Below, one piece after another: positions 9,701 to 17,415 of a stretch of 64,000 nt of DNA. The position numbers and the translations under genes are program-made. The stretch is taken from the NCBI RefSeq assembly GCF_036826855.1, contig NZ_CP104578.1, positions 5,925,501 to 5,989,500 on the forward strand, given 5' to 3'. Each line of letters opens with the position of its first letter. Within the stretch, counting starts at the first letter, position 1. Below the pieces are notes generated by a model, which saw nothing but the letters and a program-made list of their open reading frames with translations, was not told where the DNA came from and ran no database searches. Source of the DNA: Streptomyces sp. SJL17-4 (GTDB lineage Bacteria > Actinomycetota > Actinomycetes > Streptomycetales > Streptomycetaceae).

Positions 9701-10144
9701 CGGGCGGTCGGCCTCGACTCGGCCAACGCGCTGATCCTGGCCGAGCTGGGCTTCTCGGCGCTGGCCCGCGGCGACGCGGCGGGCGCGCTGGAACTCCAGG
9801 AGGAGGGCTACGGCACGGCCCTGGCCTCCGGCGACCCCCGTGCGGTCGCGCTCGCCCTGGAGGGTCTGGCCTCGGCCCACGCGGGCGCGGGCCGGGCGGA
9901 GGGCGCCGCCCTCCTCCTGGGTACGGCGTCGGCCCTCCGCGCCTCGACGGGCGCACCACTGCCCCCGGCGGAACGCGCGGACGTCGACGCCACAGAGGCG
10001 AGGGCCCGCACGACCCTGAGCCCCGAGGCCTACACGAGCGCCTTCACCCACGGCACGACCCTGCCCCACGAACAGGCGGTGGCAGAGGCGGGGCTGCCTG
10101 CCGAGGCCCCGGGCCCGACGCTTGCACCCTTGACCAAAACGTAA
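6737..10144 (+). CDS. AfsR/SARP-family transcriptional activator with NB-ARC-type ATPase
   Basis: This large cytosolic regulator has 1135 residues. The N-terminal ~95 residues form an OmpR-like winged helix (VRTLLAALLV, LRALQAKVSQLRRAL) and residues ~100-250 the BTAD domain, together a SARP activator. A nucleotide-binding domain follows, with a Walker A loop GPGGVGKTRLA near residue 305 and a Walker B strand TLLVLDNCEHVVDE near 385. The C-terminal ~400 residues are alanine-rich helical repeats of TPR type. This is the AfsR plan, activating a pathway or morphological genes by recruiting RNA polymerase to direct repeats. A 9-residue repeat (VETPEGLET) occurs twice near residues 725-742 as a linker. 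Targets are unknown; the divergent SDR gene is the nearest candidate. Confidence 0.9.
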   Translation: MRFAVLGETAVRTEDGASVRVPELKVRTLLAALLVDPGRPVGAFRLVDDLWGGEPPGNPLRALQAKVSQLRRALEEAEPGGRDLVVTQAPGYLLAVPEGALDAHEFARIAARARETADPRARAELLGEALDLWRGPAFAGFAEEPFARAAADRLEEERLVVREALAEARLEAGEQNVLAGELAELVALHPLRERLRAVQLRALYRAGRQSEALAGYEELRTLLADELGLDPSPELAALHAAMLRQDASLSAPAAAPPAEIRATPRPTANGVPVRGNLLTPLAGIVGRDAAVAEVRGLLTERRLVTLTGPGGVGKTRLAVEAAGQLREEFADGVWLVEFAGARGELAEVVAAALELRDDGVWGLRPEGERALTTAERLAEVLRGRRTLLVLDNCEHVVDEAASLAELLLRTAPGLVVLTTSQEPLALAGETLWAVEPLDGDGAVELFTARAAASAPGFGSWAALDPAAQEAVRAICRRLDGIPLALELAATRVRALGVHGLLARLDDRFRLLDAGLRGAPARQQTLRAVIDWSWELLGEQERTVLRRLAVHAEGCTLAAAEEVCAGGPVTGGSADSVALGDVLGLLARLVDRSLVVAVDGPDGPRYRLLESVAAYCLERLEDAGETEAVRERHLAHYLRLAEDAGAALRGPEQRRRLAQLDAETSNLRAALDRALTAPGAGRNAGAALRLVDALAWYWVMRGRLGEALRSATAALRTAVPEPPETVETPEGLETVETPEGLETVEDPPRPEPAALRARVEVWRTGLVVMGGDGTDRRRRIADALTAYDEAEPPRPSDRAWARWFLAHALCGTGSQSEGGRLTGEALDGARAHGDRWVEAAALADRSVQRLLGGDVTGAEEDAARSDALFEQVGDACCRLWSVYPLATVAEIHGEYERADRLKRAGLAAAEGLGLTTEVPDLLAGIGRTALLRGELAEARAFHTAARERAVEVGFRAGEINAVLGLGLGARREGLVDEAEGHMREVLDWHRAVGLDSANALILAELGFSALARGDAAGALELQEEGYGTALASGDPRAVALALEGLASAHAGAGRAEGAALLLGTASALRASTGAPLPPAERADVDATEARARTTLSPEAYTSAFTHGTTLPHEQAVAEAGLPAEAPGPTLAPLTKT
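8909..8962 (+). repeat. 27-base in-frame tandem repeat inside the SARP gene
   Basis: Two 27-base units (8909-8935 and 8936-8962) encode VETPEGLET twice, followed by a partial third copy. They form a flexible acidic linker between helical repeats of the regulator. Confidence 0.85.
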
Positions 10145-10179
10145 GGATCACCTGCCCCTCCCGCCCCTATACTCACCCC

Positions 10180-10626
10180 ATGTCCGAGTTCACCGTCCGG
10201 CGTGCCGTCGCCGAGGATTCCAAGCGGCTCACCCGGCTGGTCCGGACCTCCCGGGCCTATCGGGGGGACTACGCCCGCATGGTCGAGGGGTACCAGGTCG
10301 GTGGCGCGTACATCGAGCACCATTCCGTCTTCGTCGCCGTCGACGCGAGCGACCGCGTGCTCGGCTTCTACGCGCTGCTCGTCGACGACGCCGAGCTCGA
10401 CCTCGCCTTCGTCGCCGACAGCGCCCAGGGGCTCGGCATCGGGCGGCTGCTCATGGAGCACATGACCGGCCAGGCCAGGGCCGCCGGGCTCACGGCCGTG
10501 CGGGTCGTCGCGCATCCGCCCGCCGAGGAGTTCTACCTGCGCACCGGCGCCGTCCGGACCGGAACCGTCCCGCCCACCGGTCACATCCACTGGGATCGGC
10601 CCGAGCTCCGGTACGACATCGCGTGA
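10180..10626 (+). CDS. GNAT-family N-acetyltransferase
   Basis: This small acetyl-CoA-dependent transferase has 148 residues. The acetyl-CoA pyrophosphate loop is visible as SAQGLGIGRLLMEHM (Q/R-x-x-G-x-G/A pattern) around residue 90, after the beta strand LDLAFVAD. The C-terminus (PAEEFYLRTGAVRTG) is the usual Tyr-containing end of a GNAT fold. The ATG at 10180 gives a normal-length protein. Its stop overlaps the GTG of the following exporter by four bases, so the two are probably one transcript. The acceptor (amine, antibiotic or protein) cannot be inferred. Confidence 0.88.
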   Translation: MSEFTVRRAVAEDSKRLTRLVRTSRAYRGDYARMVEGYQVGGAYIEHHSVFVAVDASDRVLGFYALLVDDAELDLAFVADSAQGLGIGRLLMEHMTGQARAAGLTAVRVVAHPPAEEFYLRTGAVRTGTVPPTGHIHWDRPELRYDIA

Positions 10627-11996
10627 CCGCCACCGAGCCGCAGTCCGCCAACGACTCCCCCGTCCCCGAGCCGCAGTCCGCCAACGACTCCCCCGCCACC
10701 GAGCCGCAGTCCGCCAACGACTCCCCCGCCACCGAGCCGCAGTCCGCCAACGACTCCCCGGCCCCCGAGCGCCGTCGGCTCTTCGCCGATCTCACTCCGC
10801 TGCGGACCTCCGCCCACTACCGGCGCCTCTGGTTCGGCAGCGCCGTCTCCTGGGTCGGGCAGGGGATGACGTCGCTCGCCGTCTCCCTCCAGGTGTACGA
10901 CATCACCCGCTCGCCCTTCTCCGTCGGGCTCGTCGGGCTGTTCTCCCTCGTGCCGCTCGTCGTCTTCGGGCTGTACGGCGGTGCCATCGCCGACACCGTC
11001 GACCGCCGCAAGCTCGGGCTCTACAGCGCCTGCGGCTCCGCCGTCCTCTCGGTCGCGCTCGCCACCGCCGCGTTCGGCGAATTCCACCGCGTCTGGTTCC
11101 TGTACGGGATCGTCGCCCTCCAGGCCGTCTGCGCCGCCCTCAACGCGCCCGCCCGGTCCTCGATGATCCCCCGCCTCCTGCCGCCCGAGCAACTGCGCGC
11201 CGCCAACGCCCTGAACTCGATGGTCACGACCTTCGGCATGCTCGTCGGGCCGAGCCTCGGCGGGCTGATCGTCGGATTCGCCGGGTACCAGACCGCGTAC
11301 CTCGTCGACGCCCTCGCCTTCGCCGCGAGCCTGTACGCGATGTGGCGGCTGCCGTCGATCCTCCCCGAACGGAAGGGCGGCAAGAGGGCCTCCGTACTCG
11401 ACGGGCTGCGGTTCCTCGCGACCCGGCCCAACCTCCGTATGACGTTCTTCTCGGACTTCTGCGCGATGATCCTGGCCCACCCCCGCGCCCTGTTCCCCGC
11501 CATCGCCGTGCTCTGGTTCGGCGGCGACGCGAAGACCGCCGGACTCCTCGTCGCCGCGCCCGCGTTCGGGGCGCTGCTCGGCGGGGTGCTCTCCGGCTGG
11601 CAGGGGCGCATCCGGCATCACGGGCAGGCGATCCTGATCGCCGTCGCCTGCTGGGGGACCGCCATCGCCGTCTTCGGGCTCACCCGGAACCTCTGGCTGG
11701 GGCTGCTCCTGCTCGCCCTCGCCGGCTGCTCCGACACCGTCTCGATGATCTTCCGCAACACGATGATGCAGGTCGCGGCGCCGGACGAGATGCGCGGCCG
11801 GCTCCAGGGCGTGTTCATCGTGGTGGTCGCCGGCGGACCCCGGCTCGGGGACTTCCTCGCGGGCTCCGTGGCCGATCTGACCTCGCCCGCGGTCGCCGTC
11901 ACCGGCGGCGGGATCGCCTGTGTCGTCGCGGTCGGCGCCCTCGCCCTGTACGGGCGCGGTTTCCGCCGGTACGACGCCCTCGACCCGACTCCGTGA
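10623..11996 (+). CDS. MFS exporter, EntS/MFS_3-like, with a repeated N-terminal tail
   Basis: This 457-residue protein has about 12 membrane segments. It resembles the EntS (enterobactin exporter)/MFS_3 group: the early LWFGSAVSWVGQGMTSLAVSLQVYDIT helix (core SWVGQGMTSLAVSLQ) and ADTVDRRKL in the 2-3 loop are typical. The substrate is not predictable and no siderophore genes are nearby. The GTG start overlaps the GNAT stop. The first ~48 residues are odd: four tandem 11-residue units (EPQSANDSPxx) form a hydrophilic, probably disordered cytoplasmic tail absent from most relatives. The repeat may vary between strains. A shorter translation starting inside the repeats is possible but has no evident ribosome site. 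Confidence 0.85.
   Translation: MTATEPQSANDSPVPEPQSANDSPATEPQSANDSPATEPQSANDSPAPERRRLFADLTPLRTSAHYRRLWFGSAVSWVGQGMTSLAVSLQVYDITRSPFSVGLVGLFSLVPLVVFGLYGGAIADTVDRRKLGLYSACGSAVLSVALATAAFGEFHRVWFLYGIVALQAVCAALNAPARSSMIPRLLPPEQLRAANALNSMVTTFGMLVGPSLGGLIVGFAGYQTAYLVDALAFAASLYAMWRLPSILPERKGGKRASVLDGLRFLATRPNLRMTFFSDFCAMILAHPRALFPAIAVLWFGGDAKTAGLLVAAPAFGALLGGVLSGWQGRIRHHGQAILIAVACWGTAIAVFGLTRNLWLGLLLLALAGCSDTVSMIFRNTMMQVAAPDEMRGRLQGVFIVVVAGGPRLGDFLAGSVADLTSPAVAVTGGGIACVVAVGALALYGRGFRRYDALDPTP
10635..10766 (+). repeat. 33-base tandem repeat x4, in frame
   Basis: Four units of 33 bases run from 10635 to 10766 and encode EPQSANDSP plus two variable residues. The units are nearly identical at DNA level, differing only near their ends, which suggests recent expansion by slippage or unequal exchange. 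Confidence 0.93.
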
Positions 11997-12025
11997 CCAA
12001 TTCTCCACGAACGGACCGTCCTGTT

Positions 12026-12059
12026 CTGGCGGTTGGCCGCCACGGCACATAACCGCCAG
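12026..12059. promoter_or_regulatory. inverted repeat upstream of the secreted subtilase
   Basis: Perfect 9-base arms CTGGCGGTT (12026-12034) and AACCGCCAG (12051-12059) flank 16 bases in the 155-base gap before the protease. It could terminate the upstream exporter transcript or be an operator. The sequence does not decide between these. Confidence 0.45.
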
Positions 12060-12151
12060 GACCGAGCGGAGTCAACTCCCGTCCACCTGGCCAAGACTCC
12101 TCGCGGCACCCGGAAACACCCCCGACCCCGGGTCCGCGAGGAGTTCGAACG

Positions 12152-15100
12152 ATGACGTCGAGGACCACACCCTTCGACAGAGGAAGAGCCGCGCTGATCG
12201 CCGCGGGCGTCTCCCTCGTGATGCTCTCGGCCGGGCAGACCGCCGCCGCCGGGACCACCACCGCCGCCGCCGTACCGGACACCTTCAAGGGGGCGACGGC
12301 GAGCAGCACCGTCACCCTCGTCACCGGCGACCGCGTCACCCTCACGGACCTCGGCGGCGGCCGGCAGACCGTCACCGTCGACCGGGCCAAGGGCGCCACC
12401 GGTGCGATACGCAGCCAGATCGCCGACGGCCGGGTCATGGTCGTTCCCGACGAGGCCCGCCCCTACCTGGCCTCCGGCGCGCTCGACCCGCGCCTTTTCG
12501 ATGTCACCGGCCTCGTCGAGCAGGGCATCACCGGCGAACTCCCGCTGATCGTCACGTACGGTGGCAAGGGCGCCCGTACCGCCGCGCCGACCCCGCGCGG
12601 TGCCGAGACCGTCCGCCCGCTGCCCAGCATCGGCGGCGCCGCCGTCACCGCCACCGACGCCGCCGCCTTCTGGCGCGGCTTCACCGGGAAGACCCCGAAC
12701 GCCCGCGCCGCCGCCCCCGCCAAGGTCTGGCTCGACGGCCGCGTCGAGGCCGCCATGGCCGAGTCCAACGCCCAGATCGGCACCCCGAAGGCCTGGGAGG
12801 CCGGGCTCACCGGCAAGGGCGTGAAGGTCGCCGTCCTCGACACCGGCGTCGACGTCGGCCACCCCGACCTCGCCGGCCGGGTCAGCGAGACCAGGTCGTT
12901 CATCGAGGGCCAGGAGGTCGCCGACCGCGACGGCCACGGCACCCACGTCACCTCCACCGTCGGCGGCAGCGGCGCCGCTTCGGACGGCAAGGAGAAGGGC
13001 GTCGCCCCCGGCGCCACCCTCGCCGTCGGCAAGGTCCTCAGCGACGAGGGCAGCGGCACCGAGTCGCAGATCATCGCCGGCATGGAGTGGGCCGCCAAGG
13101 ACATCGACGCGAAGATCGTCTCGATGAGCCTCGGCTCCCGCGAACCCAGCGACGGCACCGACCCGATGGCCCAGGCCGTCAACACCCTCAGCGCCGAGAC
13201 CGGCGCCCTCTTCGTCATCGCCGCCGGGAACTCCGGCTACCCCGGCTCCATCGGCTCGCCCGGCGCCGCCGACTCCGCGCTCACCATCGGCGCCGTCGAC
13301 TCGGCCGACGAAGCCGCCTACTTCACCAGCCAGGGCCCCCGCCACGGCGACCAGGCCCTCAAGCCCGACCTGTCGGCGCCCGGCGTGAACATCCTCGCCG
13401 CCCGCTCCCAGCTCGCCACCGGCAGCGGCCTCTACACCTCCATGAGCGGTACGTCGATGGCGACCCCGCACGTCGCCGGCGTCGCCGCCCTGCTCGCCGA
13501 GCAACACCCCGACTGGACCGGCGCCCAGCTCAAGAACGCGCTGATGTCCTCGTCGAAGACGCTCGACGCCTCCTCGTACGCGCTCGGCTCCGGCCGGGTC
13601 GACGTGGCCGCCGCGATCGCCGCGAACGTCACCGCGACCGGCTCCGCCGACCTCGGCTACACCGCCTGGCCCTACGAGACGAACGAGCCGGTCACCAAGG
13701 CCATCACCTACACCAACTCCTCGGACACCGCGGTCGAGCTGAACCTCGCCGTCGAAGGCATGCCGGCCGGTGTCGCCGCCCTCGCCGACACCACCCTCAC
13801 CGTGCCCGCCCACGGCACCGCGAGCACCACCGTCACCGGCGACGGCACCAAGGCCCCCGTCGGCCAGTCCTCCGGCCGGGTCACCGCCAGCGCCGCCGGA
13901 ACCGTCGTCGCGCACACCGCGCTCGGCCTGGTGAAGGAGGAGGAGCGCTACACCCTCACCGTCCACGTCAAGGACCGCGACGGCGCCCCGACCCCCGCCT
14001 TCCTGGGCGTCAAGCAGCTCGCCCAGGGCACGGACCCCTTCCCGGCCACCGTCGGCGAGTCCGGCACCCTCGAACTCCGCCTGAAGCCCGGCACGTACAC
14101 CGTCGACACCTTCCTCGACGTCCGCGGCTCCCACGGCAAGGACTCCCTCGGCCTCGGCTTCCTCACCGCGCCGGAGATCACCCTCGACCGCGACCGCGAG
14201 ATCACCCTCGACGGGCGGCAGCTCCGCGAGATCCGCGCCGAGGTCGAGAAGCGCACCGAGACCCGGCAGCTCCTGATGGAGTTCGACCGGGACGCCAACG
14301 GCGCCTCCTACGGCGGAGCCGTCCAGGTCCCGCCGACGTACGACTCGATCTTCGCGGCGCCCACCGCGAAGCCCGCCACCGGCACCTTCGAGTACCGGAC
14401 GGTCTGGCGCCTCGGCAAGCCGATGCTGGAGGCGAGCGTCGACGGCTCCCGCCTCTCCGACGCCACCCCGCAGGCCGGCGCCACCCTCCTGGAGGGCAGC
14501 CACCGACTCGGCCTCGTCGACGCGGGCACCGGAACCCCCGCCGAGTACACCGGCAGGAACGCCACCGGCAAGGCCGTCCTCGTCCGCCTGACCGAGGGCG
14601 CCGACCCGACGCAGCTCGCCCAGAACGCCCAGGACGCGGGCGCCAAGGCCCTGTTCGTCACCGACGACCAGCCCGGCCGGCTGATGAAGTTCTTCGGCAC
14701 CGCCGACTACGAGGACCGGCCGCTCGCCGTCGCCACCGTCAACACCGCCGACGCCCAGCGCCTCGCGGCCGCCGCCGCCCGAGGCCAGCGCGTCGACCTG
14801 ACCGGCACCCGCTTCACCCCGTTCACCTACGACCTCTCCGAGGGCCACCCCGGCGCCATCGGCAAGGACCTGGTCTTCCGGCCCGACGAGGACGAACTCG
14901 CCACCATCCGCTCCACCTTCTACGCGCCCACCAAGCGCACGGAACTGGGCGGCGAGTTCCGCTACTCGATCACCGACACCTTCCCGATCGGCTTCGGCTT
15001 CAAGGAGTGGATCTCCTTCCCGACCCAGCGCACCGAGTACGTCTCCACCGGCACCGGCCAGCGCTGGCACGAGTCCGTCGACCTCGGGGACTCCCTGGAG

Positions 15101-15844
15101 GAGCGCGGCGGCACCCCGTCCTACCGGGGCGGCAGCCGGGTGAACCTCGACTGGTTCGGCCCCGTCTGGCACCCGTGGCTCGGCACCGGCCTCGGCTGGG
15201 GCCAGCAGCGCACCGGCAACAACCTGAACTTCAACACCCCCGGCTGGGGCGACTCCGGCACCGACCACACCGGCTTCGGCAACGTGTGGAACGACGACTC
15301 GATGACCCAGTACACCGAGGTGTACGTCAACGGCACCCGCGTCGACCGCAAGATGAGCTCCGGCGCCTACGCCTGGGACGCCCCCGCGGAGGAGGCTACC
15401 TACAAGGTCGTCACCGACACCGCGCTCGACCCGGCGCGCTGGCGGCTCGCCGGCAAGGGCCACAGCGAGTGGACCTTCCGCTCCGCCGAGACGCCGAGCG
15501 ACCGGATCACCTACCTGCCGATGCTCAACCTCGGCTTCGACGTGGACACCGACATCAACGGTGACGTCCGCGCCGGAAGCAGGCTGCCCGTCGGGATCTT
15601 CGCCGAGTACGTGGAGGGCGCGACCGGTACCGGCAGCATCACCGGCGGCACCCTGGAGGTCTCCTACGACGAGGGCAGGACCTGGACCAAGGTCGCCCTC
15701 AAGAAGTCGCGGCACGGCGCCGCCTGGGACGGCGAGCTGCGCGTCCCGTCCGGCGCGGGCTCCGTCTCGCTGCGGGCCGGGGCGAGCGACGACCGGGGCG
15801 GCTCGGTCACGCAGGAACTGATCCGCGCGGTGGGCGTGAAGTAG
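12152..15844 (+). CDS. large secreted S8 serine peptidase (subtilase)
   Basis: This 1230-residue extracellular protease has a Sec signal peptide (positively charged start, hydrophobic core LIAAGVSLVMLSAG, Ala-rich cleavage region near residue 33). A propeptide follows to about residue 200. The catalytic triad is clear: Asp230 in VAVLDTGVDVGHPDL, His262 in DGHGTHVTS and Ser435 in SGTSMATPHVAGV, with Asn360 in AAGNSG as the oxyanion residue. The ~750-residue C-terminal part contains beta-rich domains, including a PA-like segment near residue 820 (GAKALFVTDDQPG). That is much longer than a plain subtilisin but typical of the large Streptomyces S8 proteins. GAGGAG precedes the ATG. It probably degrades extracellular protein. 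A strong terminator follows. Confidence 0.95.
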   Translation: MTSRTTPFDRGRAALIAAGVSLVMLSAGQTAAAGTTTAAAVPDTFKGATASSTVTLVTGDRVTLTDLGGGRQTVTVDRAKGATGAIRSQIADGRVMVVPDEARPYLASGALDPRLFDVTGLVEQGITGELPLIVTYGGKGARTAAPTPRGAETVRPLPSIGGAAVTATDAAAFWRGFTGKTPNARAAAPAKVWLDGRVEAAMAESNAQIGTPKAWEAGLTGKGVKVAVLDTGVDVGHPDLAGRVSETRSFIEGQEVADRDGHGTHVTSTVGGSGAASDGKEKGVAPGATLAVGKVLSDEGSGTESQIIAGMEWAAKDIDAKIVSMSLGSREPSDGTDPMAQAVNTLSAETGALFVIAAGNSGYPGSIGSPGAADSALTIGAVDSADEAAYFTSQGPRHGDQALKPDLSAPGVNILAARSQLATGSGLYTSMSGTSMATPHVAGVAALLAEQHPDWTGAQLKNALMSSSKTLDASSYALGSGRVDVAAAIAANVTATGSADLGYTAWPYETNEPVTKAITYTNSSDTAVELNLAVEGMPAGVAALADTTLTVPAHGTASTTVTGDGTKAPVGQSSGRVTASAAGTVVAHTALGLVKEEERYTLTVHVKDRDGAPTPAFLGVKQLAQGTDPFPATVGESGTLELRLKPGTYTVDTFLDVRGSHGKDSLGLGFLTAPEITLDRDREITLDGRQLREIRAEVEKRTETRQLLMEFDRDANGASYGGAVQVPPTYDSIFAAPTAKPATGTFEYRTVWRLGKPMLEASVDGSRLSDATPQAGATLLEGSHRLGLVDAGTGTPAEYTGRNATGKAVLVRLTEGADPTQLAQNAQDAGAKALFVTDDQPGRLMKFFGTADYEDRPLAVATVNTADAQRLAAAAARGQRVDLTGTRFTPFTYDLSEGHPGAIGKDLVFRPDEDELATIRSTFYAPTKRTELGGEFRYSITDTFPIGFGFKEWISFPTQRTEYVSTGTGQRWHESVDLGDSLEERGGTPSYRGGSRVNLDWFGPVWHPWLGTGLGWGQQRTGNNLNFNTPGWGDSGTDHTGFGNVWNDDSMTQYTEVYVNGTRVDRKMSSGAYAWDAPAEEATYKVVTDTALDPARWRLAGKGHSEWTFRSAETPSDRITYLPMLNLGFDVDTDINGDVRAGSRLPVGIFAEYVEGATGTGSITGGTLEVSYDEGRTWTKVALKKSRHGAAWDGELRVPSGAGSVSLRAGASDDRGGSVTQELIRAVGVK

Positions 15845-15863
15845 CCACCGTCACGTGAACGAA

Positions 15864-15903
15864 GCCGGGCCCCCCTCCCGCCGCTGCGGGAGGGGGGCCC
15901 GGC
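15864..15903. terminator. strong bidirectional terminator
   Basis: A perfect 18-base-pair stem (15864-15881 with 15886-15903) with a four-base CGCT loop lies between the converging protease and matB genes. Confidence 0.92.
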
Positions 15904-15912
15904 CGTTCCGTC

Positions 15913-17355
15913 TCAACCGCCCTCGGTCAACGCCTTCTTGAGGATCTTGCCCATGTCGTTGCGGGGGAGGGCGTCGAGACGGCGCACCACGCGGGGCCGC
16001 TTGTGCGGGGCGAGGAGGCGCGCCACATGGTCGGCGAGCTCCGCGTCCGTCGGAGGCTTCTCGGGGTCCTCGGGCACCACCCAGGCCACGATCCGCTCGC
16101 CCAGGTCCGGGTCGGGCTCGCCGGTGACGGCCGCCTCCCGGACGCCGGGGTGGTCGAGGAGCGCGTTCTCTATCTCGCCCGCCCCGATCTTGTAGCCGCC
16201 GCTCTTGATCAGGTCGGTCGCCCTGCGGCCCACGAGCCGCACCGCGCCGTCCGCCTCCCGGACCGCCATGTCGCCGGTGCGGAACCAGTCGCCGTCGAAG
16301 GCCGCGGCCGTCGCGTCGGGCCGGTTGAGGTACCCGGAGAACAGGTTCGGGCCGCGTACCTGCACCTCGCCGACGGTCTCCCCGTCGAGCTCCTCGACGA
16401 CGGAGCCGTCCTCGTCGACGAGCCGCAGGTCCACGCCCGCGAGCGGGTGTCCGACGGTCCCCGGCCGGGGCGCGCCGCCCGGCAGCACGCTGGTGTTCAT
16501 GAGCGTCTCGGTCATCCCGTACCGCTCGACGACCGTGCGGCCCGTCGCCGCCGTGATCCGCTCGTGGTCGTGGACGGGGAGCGCCGCGGAGCCGGAGACG
16601 AGGATCCGCGCACCCGCCAGGGCGGCGGCCAGGGCGTCGTCCCCGGCGAGCGCGTCCGCGAGGCGGTGGTACATGGTCGGTACGCCGAACAGCATGGTGC
16701 CGCCCTCGCCCAGCTCCCGCGCCACTCCCACCACCGAGAACGCGCCCAGGTGCCGGACCTCGCCGCCCCGGCGCAGCGGCCCCAGGACGCCGAGTATCAG
16801 CCCGTGGACGTGGAACAGCGGCAGCGCGTGCACGAGGACGTCGTCCGCCGTCCACGACCAGGCGTCGGCGAGCGCGTCGAGCGAGGCGGCGACGGCCCGC
16901 CGGGACAGCAGGACGCCCTTGGGCGGTCCGGTGGTGCCCGAGGTGTAGACGACGAGGGCGGTGGACTCGGCGTCGGCGGGCTCCCCGACGGGCGGACCGC
17001 TCGCCCCGAGGTCCACGACGATCCGGGGGAGTCCGGCGAGCCCGGCCGGCAGTACGTCGCCCACGCCCGTGAGCACGGCCGTCGGCTTGCTGTCGTCCAG
17101 GATGTGCGCCAGCTCGCGCTCACCGGTCCGCGGGTTGAGCGGTACGGCGGGCACGCCCGCGAGCAGGGCGCCGACGACCGCGACCGCCGTGTGCGCGGTC
17201 GGCGTGGCCCAGACGGCGACCCGCCCCGCGCCCCCGAGGCGCGCGGCCAGGGCCCGGGCGGCGCGCGCCAGTTCCTCGTACGTCAGGGCGTCCGGGCCGC
17301 AGCGCAGCGCGGGCCGGTCGGAAGGGGCCGCAAGGGCCGGGAAGAGCGCACTCAC
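15913..17355 (-). CDS. matB: malonyl-CoA ligase (MatB-type AMP-forming acyl-CoA synthetase)
   Basis: This 480-residue ANL-superfamily enzyme should activate malonate (and analogues such as methylmalonate) to the CoA thioester with ATP. The adenylate P-loop VVYTSGTTGPPKGVLLSRR (residues ~137-155), the RYGMTETLMNTS substrate/adenylate motif near 285, the hinge region VGRRATDLIKSGGYKIGAGE and the catalytic lysine in NDMGKILKKAL near the C-terminus are all present. YGMTETLMN and the short length match Streptomyces MatB. The GTG at 17355 has GAGGAG upstream. The product, malonyl-CoA, feeds fatty acid and polyketide synthesis, the pathway encoded at 33.8-38.7 kb. The NarK-like transporter upstream on the same strand may be co-transcribed (60-base gap). 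Confidence 0.88.
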   Translation of the reverse strand: MSALFPALAAPSDRPALRCGPDALTYEELARAARALAARLGGAGRVAVWATPTAHTAVAVVGALLAGVPAVPLNPRTGERELAHILDDSKPTAVLTGVGDVLPAGLAGLPRIVVDLGASGPPVGEPADAESTALVVYTSGTTGPPKGVLLSRRAVAASLDALADAWSWTADDVLVHALPLFHVHGLILGVLGPLRRGGEVRHLGAFSVVGVARELGEGGTMLFGVPTMYHRLADALAGDDALAAALAGARILVSGSAALPVHDHERITAATGRTVVERYGMTETLMNTSVLPGGAPRPGTVGHPLAGVDLRLVDEDGSVVEELDGETVGEVQVRGPNLFSGYLNRPDATAAAFDGDWFRTGDMAVREADGAVRLVGRRATDLIKSGGYKIGAGEIENALLDHPGVREAAVTGEPDPDLGERIVAWVVPEDPEKPPTDAELADHVARLLAPHKRPRVVRRLDALPRNDMGKILKKALTEGG

Positions 17356-17415
17356 CGGTCGTACTCCTCGGGTCGAGGTCGAGATCGAGGGTTCCGGGAG
17401 GCATTCTGCCGTCCG

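Noticed and set aside
11618..15715. 1365-codon frame opposite the subtilase
   Set aside because: Low-complexity Gly/Val/Glu/Asp composition, antisense to a protein with an intact catalytic triad.
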